This document shows positions 31,489 through 39,306 of a stretch of 43,695 bases of DNA, one piece after another (position 1 is the first letter of the stretch; each line of letters starts with the position of its first letter). The notes under the pieces were generated by a model, which searched no databases, was not told where the DNA came from, and worked only from the letters and a program-made list of their open reading frames with translations. Source of the DNA: UBA4644 sp900555855 (GTDB lineage: Bacteria > Bacillota > Clostridia > Oscillospirales > Butyricicoccaceae); assembly GCA_052289195.1 (NCBI GenBank), contig DAWAJD010000017.1, positions 1-43,695 on the forward strand, read 5' to 3'. Position numbers and translations under genes: made by a program.

Positions 31489-32559
31489 TTACCTCGATTC
31501 TTTTTTGCGTCCAAGCCAGGCGTCCAGAAGCGCCACGGCGGCAGCGGCCTCCACGCAGGGCACGGCCCGGGGCACGATGCAGGGGTCGTGCCGGCCGGCG
31601 ACCTGCAGCCCGGTCTCGGCGCCGGCGGCCAGATCTACCGTCTGCTGGGGCCGGGCGATAGAGGGCGTGGGCTTAAAGGCGGCCCGGAAGGTCAGAGGCA
31701 TGCCGTCGGTGATGCCGCCCAGAATGCCGCCGCAATGGTTGGTCCGGGTCCGGACGGCGCCCTTTTCCAGACAAAAGGCGTCGTTGTTTTCGCTGCCCCG
31801 CAGGGCGGCGCTTTCAAAGCCGCTGCCGAATTCCACGCCCTTGACGGCGGGAATGCCGAACAGGATGGCGGCGAGCCGGTTTTCCATGCCGCCGAACATG
31901 GGGTCGCCCAGTCCGGCAGGCAGACCCAATACGGCACATTCCACAACGCCGCCTAAGGAATCGCCTGCATCCCTGGCCTGAAGGATGGCCCGGCGCATCT
32001 CCTCGCCCCGGGCGTCGGAAACGGTAGGAAAGGGCTTGTCCGCCGTGGAGGTCAGAAGCTGCCCTTCGTCGGATATGCCGCCGATGGAAGCAATGCGGGA
32101 GAGGATCTCCACGCCCTGCTGCCGGAGATACTGCAGGCAAAGCCCGCCGGCCACGCAGAGCGGCGCGGTGAGCCGGCCGGAAAAGTGTCCGCCGCCGGTG
32201 GGATCCTGAAAGCCGAAGTATTTGATCTGGGCGGTGTAGTCTGCATGGCCGGGGCGGGGCGTATTCTGCAGACCGGCATAGTCGCCGGGCCGGATATTGG
32301 TATTGCGGAGGATGACGGCAATGGGCGCGCCGCAGGTGCGCCCCGCGAACAGACCGGAAAGAAACTCCGGCTGGTCGGCCTCCTTCCGGGGCGTGGAAAG
32401 CTCGCTTTGTCCCGGAGCCCGGCGGAGGAGGAAGCGCTGCAGTGCTTCCGGATCCACCGCAAAGCCGGCAGGAAAGCCCTCCAGCGTCATGCCGATGGCG
32501 GGAGAATGGGACTGGCCGAAGATAGTCAGCCGCAGGTTTTCACCATAAGTGCTGCTCAT
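31489..32559 (-). CDS. aroC: Chorismate synthase
   Basis: 356 residues. Signature stretches include the start SSTYGENLRLTIFGQSHSPAIG, DGxP-like region with LRNTNIRPGDY, RPGHADYTAQIKYFG, GGGHFSGRLTAP and GGILGGITDGMPL. It performs the FMNH2-dependent 1,4-elimination that turns EPSP into chorismate, the branch point to Phe and Tyr here. The ATG overlaps the aroA stop as ATGA. The reduced flavin must come from elsewhere, because no flavin reductase domain is present. Confidence 0.97.
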   Translation of the reverse strand: MSSTYGENLRLTIFGQSHSPAIGMTLEGFPAGFAVDPEALQRFLLRRAPGQSELSTPRKEADQPEFLSGLFAGRTCGAPIAVILRNTNIRPGDYAGLQNTPRPGHADYTAQIKYFGFQDPTGGGHFSGRLTAPLCVAGGLCLQYLRQQGVEILSRIASIGGISDEGQLLTSTADKPFPTVSDARGEEMRRAILQARDAGDSLGGVVECAVLGLPAGLGDPMFGGMENRLAAILFGIPAVKGVEFGSGFESAALRGSENNDAFCLEKGAVRTRTNHCGGILGGITDGMPLTFRAAFKPTPSIARPQQTVDLAAGAETGLQVAGRHDPCIVPRAVPCVEAAAAVALLDAWLGRKKESR

Positions 32560-33815
32560 AGGCTGGCTCCTTTCAGGGCGGCATAGTGCGCCCAGAAGTC
32601 AGGATAGGATTTATTGACACATTCGCTGCCGCAGACCGTAACCGGCTCCCGGCAGATACAGGCCGCCGCAGCGGCGGACATGGCGATCCGGTGATCGCCG
32701 CAGCAATCCACCGTGCCGCCCCGCAGATTGGGAACGCCGCGGATCCGCAGTCCCTCCGGCAGCTCCTCCACCTGTCCGCCCAGCGCGGTGAGCAGGGCGG
32801 CGGTGCTGCGCAGCCGGTCCGATTCCTTCAGGCGGAGCCGGCCCGCATGGACGATATTGGTCTCCCCCTGACAGACGGCGGCCGCCACGCTGAGCACGGG
32901 GATCAGATCCGGGATGGGCGCGGCGTCGATGGTGCGGCCCTGCAGCGCGCCCCGGCGAACGGTGACGCTGCCGCCGGAGACGGAGATCTCCGCGCCCATG
33001 GCCGTCAGCTGCCGCAGAATGGCCCGGTCGCCCTGCCGGGAGGCGGGGTCCAGTCCGTCCACCGTGACTCCCTCCGGGGAAAAGGCCCCCATACAGAGGA
33101 AGAATGCGGCATTGGAATAGTCCCCCTCGGCGCAGAGCGCTGCAGGATAGCGGGTCCGTTGGCCGCCGGGAATGCTGTAGCGCCAGTCCTGCCGGGAAAA
33201 CAGGACGCCGCCCCGGGCCAGAGCATCCTCCGTCATGGAGATATAGGCGGCGGATTCCACCGGCCCTGTGACCTCCACCGTGCTCTCACCGGAGAGCAGC
33301 GGCAGGGCCATCAGCAGGCCGGAAACATATTGGGAGGAAACATTGCCCGGCAGGGAAAATGCGCCGGGCGTGAGCCGCCCTTCGGTAAAAAGCAGCCCGC
33401 CCTGCTGCCGCAGGGTCATGCCGTGGGCCTGAAGCAGCCCAGCCAGAGGCTCCAGCGGCCGCTGGGGCAGCCGCCCCTCCATGGAAAAGACGGCCTTTGC
33501 CCCCAGCGCTCCTGCCACTGGCAGAAGAAACCGCAGGGTGGAGCCGCTTTCGCCGCAGGGCAGGGTACAGGCCCCCTCAGGCGGCACGGAAATGGGAACG
33601 ATCCGCAGCGTGTGCGCCGAGACGGGACGGATATCCGCTCCCAGCGCCTGCAGACAGTCTATGGTGGCGCGGATGTCGTTGGAAAGGCCGTGGATGGTCA
33701 GCTCCGCCGGGCTTTGCCCCAGCGCGGCGCAGATCAGCAGCCGATGGGCCTGAGATTTGGAGGAGGGGATGGTCACGCGGCCGTGGCGCAGACCGGGAGA
33801 AAGCACCTGCGTCAT
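32556..33815 (-). CDS. aroA: 3-Phosphoshikimate 1-carboxyvinyltransferase (EPSP synthase)
   Basis: 419 residues. Family motifs: PSSKSQAHRLLICAAL near the N-terminus, CGESGSTLRFLLP (substrate-binding loop), SQYVSGLLMALPL, EGDYSNAAFFL, RLKESDRL and the C-terminal GDHRIAMSAAA. It joins shikimate 3-phosphate and phosphoenolpyruvate. The substrate loop differs from the plant and E. coli LxxGNAGTAMRPL form, as expected for the class II-like Gram-positive enzymes. Coupled by ATGA overlaps to aroB before it and aroC after it. Confidence 0.97.
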   Translation of the reverse strand: MTQVLSPGLRHGRVTIPSSKSQAHRLLICAALGQSPAELTIHGLSNDIRATIDCLQALGADIRPVSAHTLRIVPISVPPEGACTLPCGESGSTLRFLLPVAGALGAKAVFSMEGRLPQRPLEPLAGLLQAHGMTLRQQGGLLFTEGRLTPGAFSLPGNVSSQYVSGLLMALPLLSGESTVEVTGPVESAAYISMTEDALARGGVLFSRQDWRYSIPGGQRTRYPAALCAEGDYSNAAFFLCMGAFSPEGVTVDGLDPASRQGDRAILRQLTAMGAEISVSGGSVTVRRGALQGRTIDAAPIPDLIPVLSVAAAVCQGETNIVHAGRLRLKESDRLRSTAALLTALGGQVEELPEGLRIRGVPNLRGGTVDCCGDHRIAMSAAAAACICREPVTVCGSECVNKSYPDFWAHYAALKGASL

Positions 33816-34870
33816 TTCACGCCACCTGCCTTCATCCAGTCCCGCAGCTCCGGCGCTGGAATCTCCAGGATCCGGCAGCGGCCGATGGCCTCGGGCACGA
33901 TCAGATGCAGCCTGCCGCCCTCCAGCTTTTTGTCGGAAAGGGCCGCCTGATACAGCGCGTCCAGCGGGTAGTCCGTTTCGGTGGGCAGACCGTACTGCTT
34001 CAGCAGTGAGATCCCCTCCCGGGCTGTTTCCCCGGTGCAGAAGCCCCTGGATGCCGCGGCCCGCAGGATGACGGCGGTGCCGATGGCAACGGCCTGCCCG
34101 TGAAGCAGCGTAAAGCCGCTGCAGGCCTCTACCGCGTGGCCCACGGTATGTCCAAGGTTCAGCGTCTGGCGGCAGCCCCGGTCATATTCGTCCGCCTGAA
34201 CGATATCCCGCTTCATGGCGACGCATTGGGCGATGACCGGCTCCGGCTCGTCCCGGACGGGCGTCGCCCGCAGGCAGTCAAACAGCGGCTCGCTGCCCAG
34301 CAGAGCATATTTGATGATCTCGGCGCAGCCGCAGCGATATTCCTCCTCCGGCAGCGTGGAAAGAGCTTCCGGGTCGCACAGCACCAGCGAGGGCTGGTAA
34401 AAGGCACCGGCTTGATTTTTGCCGCCGTCCAGATCGATGGCTGTCTTGCCGCCCACGGAGGAATCCACCATGGCCAGCAGCGTAGTGGGGACTTGAACAA
34501 AGCGCACGCCTCGGAGATAGGTTGCGGCGGCAAAGCCTGCCAGATCGCCTGTCACGCCGCCGCCCAGGGCAACGATCAGATCGCTGCGGGTGAAGCGCCG
34601 GCTGCAAAGGGCATTGAGCAGCGCACCGTAGGTGGGAAGGCTTTTTTGCTGCTCGCCGTGGGGAAAGACGAAGCGATCCACGGAAAAGCCTGCTTCCCGC
34701 AGGGAAGCCTCTGCCTGAGCGCCATAAAGGGAAAAAACCAGATCGTCAGACACCAGCATAGCGGAGCAGGCGCCTGCGCATTGAGAGGAAAGGGCCCCCA
34801 GCCGGGCAAGAAGCCCCCGCTGCACCAGGACCTCATAGCGGCGGGAGGCGGTAATTTCAATGCGGATCAA
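33812..34870 (-). CDS. aroB: 3-Dehydroquinate synthase
   Basis: 352 residues, the usual size. NAD- and metal-binding motifs: FPHGEQQKSLPTYG, LIVALGGGVTGDLAGFAAATYLRG, QVPTTLLAMVDSSVGGKTAIDL, AEIIKYALL and LNLGHTVGHAVE with the zinc-binding His. It cyclises DAHP to 3-dehydroquinate, step two. Its start overlaps the tyrA stop and its stop overlaps the aroA start, both as ATGA. Confidence 0.97.
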   Translation of the reverse strand: MIRIEITASRRYEVLVQRGLLARLGALSSQCAGACSAMLVSDDLVFSLYGAQAEASLREAGFSVDRFVFPHGEQQKSLPTYGALLNALCSRRFTRSDLIVALGGGVTGDLAGFAAATYLRGVRFVQVPTTLLAMVDSSVGGKTAIDLDGGKNQAGAFYQPSLVLCDPEALSTLPEEEYRCGCAEIIKYALLGSEPLFDCLRATPVRDEPEPVIAQCVAMKRDIVQADEYDRGCRQTLNLGHTVGHAVEACSGFTLLHGQAVAIGTAVILRAAASRGFCTGETAREGISLLKQYGLPTETDYPLDALYQAALSDKKLEGGRLHLIVPEAIGRCRILEIPAPELRDWMKAGGVK

Positions 34871-35700
34871 TGGCCGTCCACCTCCTCCTTCCGGCGGCGG
34901 CCCTCATCCAAAAGCCGGACCAGCTCCGCCTTGTCCTGCCGCTCCAGCGCGGCCTGATACTGCTGCAAAAATTGAATATAGAGGGAAAGCTCCTGCCCCA
35001 GATAGTCCCGGTTGTCCAGAAAAAGCTCCGCCCACATCTCCGGGTTAAGCCAGGCCACCCGGGTCATATCCTTGTAGCTGCCGGCGGAAAAGCCCTTGTG
35101 GCTGCCGGCGGAGGGGCTTTTGATATAGGCATTGGCCGCCACATGGGCCAGCTGAGAGGTAAAGGCGATGACCCGGTCGTGATTTTCCGCCGTGGTGACG
35201 GAGACCTGCCGGAAGCCCGCCGGATGCAGCAGCTCCTTTACCCGGCTCAGTAGAAGAATATCGTTAAAATCCGCCGGAACGATCACCATGGGAGCGCCCT
35301 GAAACAGCGTTGCGGAGGCATATTTGAAGCCGGAATTGTGGGTGCCAGCCATGGGATGGCCGCCCAGATAGGTAAAGCCGTGCGCCTTGGCCAGCGGGAA
35401 GCAGACAGCGCAGACCTGTCGCTTGACGCCGCAGCAGTCGATGACCACTGGATGGGGGCCGATCTGATGGGCGTGGGCGGTAAGATAGTCGATGGCGGCT
35501 TGGGGGCAGACGGCCAGCAGGATCAGATCACATTCCGAAAGGCGCTCGTCCGTGAGCTCACCGGAACAAGCGCCGGACAGCTGAGCAAAGTCCAGCACAG
35601 TCCGGTCTGTGTCATAGCCCAGGACCCGGTGTCCTCCGGCCTGGTAGGCCTTGGCGAAGGAGCCGCCGATGAGCCCAAGCCCTACGATGCCGACGGTCAT
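34867..35700 (-). CDS. tyrA: Prephenate dehydrogenase
   Basis: 277 residues from the ATG at 35700, which overlaps the aroF stop as ATGA and begins with the Rossmann motif MTVGIVGLGLIGGS; an in-frame upstream extension lies inside aroF and lacks family features. Further motifs: LGYDTDRTV, ILLAVCPQA, GGHPMAGTHNSGF and the HDR-containing NHDRVIAFTSQLAHVAANAY. It oxidatively decarboxylates prephenate to 4-hydroxyphenylpyruvate. There is no C-terminal ACT domain, so tyrosine control may rest on transcription or on a basic feedback site in the core. Confidence 0.94.
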   Translation of the reverse strand: MTVGIVGLGLIGGSFAKAYQAGGHRVLGYDTDRTVLDFAQLSGACSGELTDERLSECDLILLAVCPQAAIDYLTAHAHQIGPHPVVIDCCGVKRQVCAVCFPLAKAHGFTYLGGHPMAGTHNSGFKYASATLFQGAPMVIVPADFNDILLLSRVKELLHPAGFRQVSVTTAENHDRVIAFTSQLAHVAANAYIKSPSAGSHKGFSAGSYKDMTRVAWLNPEMWAELFLDNRDYLGQELSLYIQFLQQYQAALERQDKAELVRLLDEGRRRKEEVDGH

Positions 35701-36701
35701 TCCTCCACCGCCTCCCGAACGGCCCGCACCTTCCGGGCAAGCGCGGCGTACTGCTCCGGCCGCAGGGACTGGGCGCCGTCGCAAAGGGCGTGCATGGGGT
35801 CATTGTGGACCTCGATGATCAGCCCGTCTGCGCCGCAGGCGGCAGCCGCCATGGCCATGGGCGGCACCAGCCGGGCGATGCCGGTGGCGTGGCTGGGATC
35901 CACGATGACGGGAAGATGGCTCAGCTCATGGAGCATGGGGACGGCGGAAAGATCCAGGGTGTTGCGGGTGTAGTCGCTGTAGGTGCGGATGCCCCGCTCG
36001 CAGAGGATCACCTGCTCGTTGCCGTTGGCCATGATATATTCGGCGCTCATGAGCAGCTCCTTCAGCGTGTTGGCCAGACCGCGCTTCAGCAGGATGGGCT
36101 TGCGGAGCTTGCCCAGCTCCCGCAGCAGGTCGAAGTTCTGCATATTGCGGGCGCCCACCTGCAGCACATCCACATCCTCGAACAGCGGCAGATCCACCAC
36201 GCTCATGATCTCGGTGACGATGGGCAGGCCCGTCTCCTTCCGAGCGATCTTCAAAAGCTCCAGCCCCTCCGCCTTCAGACCGGCAAAGTCATAGGGGGAG
36301 GTGCGGGGCTTGAAGGCGCCGCCCCGGAGCATATCCGCGCCCGCCGCCTTGACATCTCGGGCCACGGCCACGATCTGCTCCTCCGATTCCACGGAGCAGG
36401 GGCCGGCGATCATACAGAAGTGCCCCCGGCCGATCTTCACATCGCCCACCTGAACGACGGTATCCTCCGGGTGGAACTTCCGGTTGCAGCATTTGAAGGG
36501 CTCGGAGACCCGCTTGACGGAATCCACGATGTCCAGACTGGCCACCAGATCCATATCTACCTTGCTGGTGTCGCCCACCAGACCCAGAACCGTATAATTC
36601 TGGCCCTCGGAAACATGGATCTCCAGGCCAAGCGCCTTCAGCCAGCCCACCAGCTGCTCTCTGCTTTCCTGCGGTGCGCTGGGCTTGAGTACGACGATCA
36701 T
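35697..36701 (-). CDS. aroF: 3-Deoxy-7-phosphoheptulonate synthase (DAHP synthase, AroF/AroG-beta type)
   Basis: 334 residues. An N-terminal ferredoxin-like regulatory domain (about 1-70; MIVVLKPSAPQESREQLVGW) precedes the TIM barrel of the type I-beta, KDO8P-synthase-related class: MIAGPCSVESEEQIV, LRGGAFKPRTSPYDF, VGARNMQN, KPILLKRG and IVDPSHATG. It condenses PEP with erythrose 4-phosphate, the first committed step; the N-domain is where aromatic amino acids inhibit in relatives. It is the first gene of the operon, with AGGAGG before the ATG and a leader-peptide attenuator upstream. Confidence 0.96.
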   Translation of the reverse strand: MIVVLKPSAPQESREQLVGWLKALGLEIHVSEGQNYTVLGLVGDTSKVDMDLVASLDIVDSVKRVSEPFKCCNRKFHPEDTVVQVGDVKIGRGHFCMIAGPCSVESEEQIVAVARDVKAAGADMLRGGAFKPRTSPYDFAGLKAEGLELLKIARKETGLPIVTEIMSVVDLPLFEDVDVLQVGARNMQNFDLLRELGKLRKPILLKRGLANTLKELLMSAEYIMANGNEQVILCERGIRTYSDYTRNTLDLSAVPMLHELSHLPVIVDPSHATGIARLVPPMAMAAAACGADGLIIEVHNDPMHALCDGAQSLRPEQYAALARKVRAVREAVEE

Positions 36702-36762
36702 AATGCGTTCCTCCTGATGCTTTTTTATTATTATTCATTCCATTCTCGCGGTTTATCAAAAC

Positions 36763-36795
36763 AAAAAACGCCGCCCAGGCCGAACCTGTGCAGCG
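36763..36795 (-). terminator. Attenuator terminator in front of aroF
   Basis: On the minus strand CGCTGCACAGG (36795-36785) pairs with CCTGGGCGGCG (36779-36769), with one mismatch and one G-U, around a TTCGG loop, followed by six T. It sits between the leader peptide and aroF and so would stop transcription before the first structural gene. Confidence 0.85.
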
Positions 36796-36814
36796 TCAAA
36801 AGCAGCTCCTTGAC

Positions 36815-36882
36815 TTTCCCTTGCAACACAAATCAGCCTTACTATGAAAGCATAGTAAAGTAATAATAGGAAGCAAAGGAAA
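36815..36882 (-). promoter_or_regulatory. Leader RNA pairing elements of the aro attenuator
   Basis: Read on the minus strand. Region 1, TTTCCTTTGC (36882-36873, inside the leader codons), can pair with region 2, GCAAGGGAAA (36824-36815), nine Watson-Crick pairs and one G-U. Nested inside is a perfect 8-bp hairpin TTACTATG (36858-36851) / CATAGTAA (36846-36839) at the leader stop codon. Region 2 also overlaps TGTGTTGC (36830-36823), which can pair with GCTGCACA (36794-36787) in the 5' arm of the terminator, an antiterminator. A ribosome held at the Tyr/Phe codons would mask region 1 and favour the antiterminator. Confidence 0.65.
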
Positions 36883-36895
36883 TCGTGAAGATCAT
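36842..36895 (-). CDS. Aromatic leader peptide of the aro operon
   Basis: A 17-codon open frame, MIFTISFASYYYFTMLS, ending in tandem TAG TAA, with GGGAG about 10 nt upstream; an in-frame ATG at 36904 would add MSA. Three Phe and three Tyr in 17 residues, including the run YYYF, are exactly the two end products of the operon. It lies between the promoter and the attenuator terminator. This is the pattern of regulatory leader peptides such as PheL and TrpL: the peptide itself is expected to be unimportant, while ribosome stalling at Phe/Tyr codons selects the RNA fold. It is not in standard gene calls because of its size. Confidence 0.8.
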   Translation of the reverse strand: MIFTISFASYYYFTMLS

Positions 36896-36932
36896 AGCAG
36901 ACATTCTCCCGAAGCCAATAGAATATGGTCTC

Positions 36933-36961
36933 ACTATATCACCATTTCCGGCGGGTGTCAA
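36933..36961 (-). promoter_or_regulatory. Consensus promoter of the aro operon
   Basis: On the minus strand TTGACA (36956-36961), 17 nt, TATAGT (36933-36938). The predicted start lies about 30 nt before the leader peptide and 225 nt before aroF. Confidence 0.9.
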
Positions 36962-37038
36962 TCCGCTATTTTTCATAAAAATCCGGAGATGCGCCCCATG
37001 TTTTCTATGAAAATGCGGCGGCGAAGGCGCGGCGCAGA

Positions 37039-37095
37039 ACGCATTTCTGAAGATCGCAGGAAATGCGTGACTTTGCCTGAAAAAACTGTTATACT
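37039..37095 (+). promoter_or_regulatory. Promoter with overlapping dyad upstream of the flippase-like gene
   Basis: GTGACT (37067-37072), 17 nt, TATACT (37090-37095). A 9-bp inverted repeat, ACGCATTTC (37039-37047) / GAAATGCGT (37060-37068), ends inside the -35 box and could be an operator. The rest of 36962-37133 shows no gene. Confidence 0.55.
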
Positions 37096-37133
37096 GTAAA
37101 AATGTGATTTGACGGAGAAGGGAGGAGCGCCGG

Positions 37134-38199
37134 ATGAAGCGCGCAAAAAAGTGGATCGCCGACGGGCTGATCCTGGCGCTGTCTGTGGGGCTGACGCTGT
37201 ACTATGTGTTCCGCGGGCAGGATCTGGAGCAGATGCTGATGCTCCTTCGGCAGGCCAGACCGCTCTGGTGCGGCCTGGGCCTTTGCTGCATGGTGCTGTT
37301 CATGCTGGGCGAGGCGGTGGTGTTTCGCTATCTTTTCCGGGTGCTGGGGCAGAAGACCCGCTGGAGCCATTGCTGCCTTTATGCCTTCACGGGCTTCTTT
37401 TATGCCGCCATCACCCCGGGCGCCGGCGGCGGCCAGCCCATGCAGGCTTATTATATGAAGCAGGACGATATCCCCGTTGCCGTGTCCATCCCGGTGCTGA
37501 CCATGGTGACGATCCTTTATAAGACCGTGCTTATCGTCATCAGCACGGCGGTGCTGCTGCTGCGGCCGGCGGCGATCATGAAGGCGCTGGCGCCCTGCAT
37601 GACCTGGTGCTGGCTGGGGCTGGGGCTGAATGTGGCCTTTGTGGGGGCGCTGCTGCTGTTTATCGGCTGGCCGCAGCTGGCCAGACGCATCGGCTGCGCC
37701 TGCGTCCGCTTTGCGGAGACAAGGCTCCGCATCCGCCGGGCAGCGGCGCTGTATCCCGCGGTGGAGCAGGGCTGCAGAAAATATGCCGGTGTAGTGGAGC
37801 GCTTCCGCAAGGAGGGAAAGGCCATCGCCGCCGCCTTCCTGATGACCATGCTCCAGCGGATGCTGCTGTTTGCCGTCACATGGATGAGCTGCCGGGCCTT
37901 TGGACAGCGGAGCTGCGGCCTGCTGCAGGTGATGATCCTGCAGGCCATGATCCATTCGGCGGCGGATATGATGCCGCTGCCCGGCGGGACCGGCATCAGC
38001 GAGCACCTGTTTCTGGAGATCTTCGCGCCCCTGCTGGGGCAGACGCTGGACCTGCCGGTGATGGTGCTCAGCCGGGGGCTGAGCTTTTATTCCCGGGTGC
38101 TGGTCAGCGGCGTCTTTGCCATGGCGGCCATGGTGGTGTTCCGGCGGCAGCGGGCCCTTTTGCAAAAACAGCCGCCGGAGACCGGCGCGCCGGGGAAGG
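37134..38199 (+). CDS. Lysylphosphatidylglycerol synthase/YbhN-like integral membrane protein (3' end lost in gap)
   Basis: At least 355 residues with about eight hydrophobic segments and the family landmarks of the LPG synthase transmembrane/UPF0104 group: AFTGFFYAAITPGAGGGQPMQAYYM near residue 90-115 and HSAADMMPLPGGTGISEHLFL near 280-300. There is no C-terminal aminoacyl-transferase domain, so it is more like the stand-alone lipid-flipping half (YbhN/AglD type) than full MprF. GGGAGG precedes the ATG. The reading frame runs into the ten N at 38200 and stays open beyond it, but the sequence past the gap belongs to a different family. Neighbouring phosphatidylserine decarboxylase supports a role with membrane lipids. 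Confidence 0.85.
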
Positions 38200-38209
38200 N
38201 NNNNNNNNN
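38200..38209. other. Assembly gap (10 N)
   Basis: Ten N between the membrane-protein gene and psd. It hides the end of the first and the start of the second and makes them look like a single fused frame. Confidence 0.99.
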
Positions 38210-39008
38210 TTCCCGGCCGGGGGTCTCCCGGGCGGTGGGGCGTCTGATGGATTCCCGGGCCTCCCGCTGCCTGATCCCCCTCTTTCTCCGGAAGACGGGC
38301 ATTGATATGACGGACTATGAAAAAGGCCCCTTCCCCAGCTTCAATGCCTTTTTCCGCCGCCGGCTGCTGCCGGGGGCGCGGCCTGTGGATCCTGCGCCGG
38401 AGCATCTGATCTCCCCCTGCGACGGTCTGCTCACCGTGATCCCCGTGAAGGAAAACGCCCGCCTTACCATCAAGGGCCGGGAATATACGCTGGAGCATCT
38501 GCTGGGCAGCGCCGCGCTGGCGGAGACCTACCGGGGCGGCACGCTTTTTCTGCTGCGGCTGACCGTGTGCCATTATCACCGCTATTGCTATGTGGCCGAC
38601 GGAACGGAGGGCCCCAGGACGCGCCTGCCGGGCCGGCTGTATTCCGTCCTTCCGCTGGCGGCGGAAAAAAGGCCCATTTACCGGGAAAACATCCGGGAAT
38701 ATTCCATCCTGCATACGGCGGCCTTTGGCCCTGTGCTGACCATGGAGGTGGGAGCCATGATGGTGGGCCGCATCGTCAGCCATGCGCCGGGCGGCGCCGT
38801 CTGCCGGGGGCAGGAAAAGGGATATTTTGAGTTTGGCGGCTCCAGCATCCTGCTGGGCTTTGCGCCGGGCGAGATCACGCCGGACGCAGATCTGCTGCGC
38901 AATTCCCGGGAGGGCTTTGAGACTGCCGTGCGGCAGGGAGAGCGGATCGCCGTGGGCGCCGGGAAAACGGTTGACAAATCCCGACAGGCCGGATATAATA
39001 AGGCGTAG
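38210..39008 (+). CDS. psd: Phosphatidylserine decarboxylase (5' end lost in gap)
   Basis: About 265 residues visible; some N-terminal residues are missing in the gap. Family motifs: RPGVSRAVGRLMDSRASR, FPSFNAFFRRRL, ISPCDGLLTVIPV, LTVCHYHRYCYVADG (catalytic His region), VLTMEVGAMMVGRI, KGYFEFGGSSILLGF. Psd self-cleaves before a Ser in an LGST-type motif to make its pyruvoyl group; here the motif reads FGGSS, as in related Clostridia-type enzymes. It converts phosphatidylserine to phosphatidylethanolamine at the membrane. The valS promoter lies inside its last codons. Confidence 0.9.
38971..38999 (+). promoter_or_regulatory. Consensus promoter of valS, inside the 3' end of psd
   Basis: TTGACA (38971-38976), 17 nt, TATAAT (38994-38999): perfect consensus, with the psd stop only 9 nt further on. 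Transcription would start close to the beginning of the T-box leader. Confidence 0.9.
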
Positions 39009-39009
39009 T

Positions 39010-39262
39010 AAAGGCGAAGATGGGCAGGAGTAGCCTGCAGCGGATGGACAGAGAGGGCGCGGTCTGGTGGAAGCGTCTCTGAAGCTGCGGAGGAAGGTGG
39101 GCCCGGAGCCGCGGAGCTGAACGATGCAGTAAGCTTCGCCGTTTTCCGCGTGAAGGAAGATGCCGCCAAGGCGGCAGAGCGCGTGCCTGCGGGCACGAAT
39201 ATGGGTGGTACCGCGGTGAGAGCCGTCCCGTAATGCTTTTTTTGCATTGCGGGGCTTTTTTA
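39010..39262 (+). promoter_or_regulatory. T-box leader controlling valS-folC
   Basis: Stem I region from about 39015 with the early AGTA-type element (GGCAGGAGTAGCCTGC), the AGAGAG...GGTCTGGTGGAAGCGTCTCT distal part, and GGAAGGTGGGCCCGGAGC, in which GTG at 39097-39099 is the likely Val specifier. The T-box sequence AATATGGGTGGTACCGCGG is at 39198-39216, with the TGGT that pairs with uncharged tRNA NCCA. The terminator is CCCGTAATGC (39227-39236) / GCATTGCGGG (39244-39253), followed by C and six T. Uncharged tRNA-Val should favour the antiterminator and raise valS expression. Confidence 0.93.
39227..39261 (+). terminator. T-box terminator hairpin
   Basis: 10-bp stem with one G-T pair, T-rich loop, and a T run after GGGGC. 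Its 5' arm directly follows the T-box sequence, as needed for mutually exclusive antiterminator pairing. Confidence 0.9.
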
Positions 39263-39306
39263 TTGCTGAAAAAACACAAATGAAACAGATACAGGAGGAA
39301 GATCAA

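Noticed and set aside
36763..36961. A T-box in front of aroF
   Set aside because: No T-box sequence of the GGGTGGTACC type or Stem I landmarks are present, in contrast to the clear T-box before valS.
37134..39008. A natural fusion of a YbhN-like membrane protein with phosphatidylserine decarboxylase
   Set aside because: The join coincides with ten N at 38200-38209 and the N-terminal residues usual for Psd are missing, so an assembly artefact is the better explanation.
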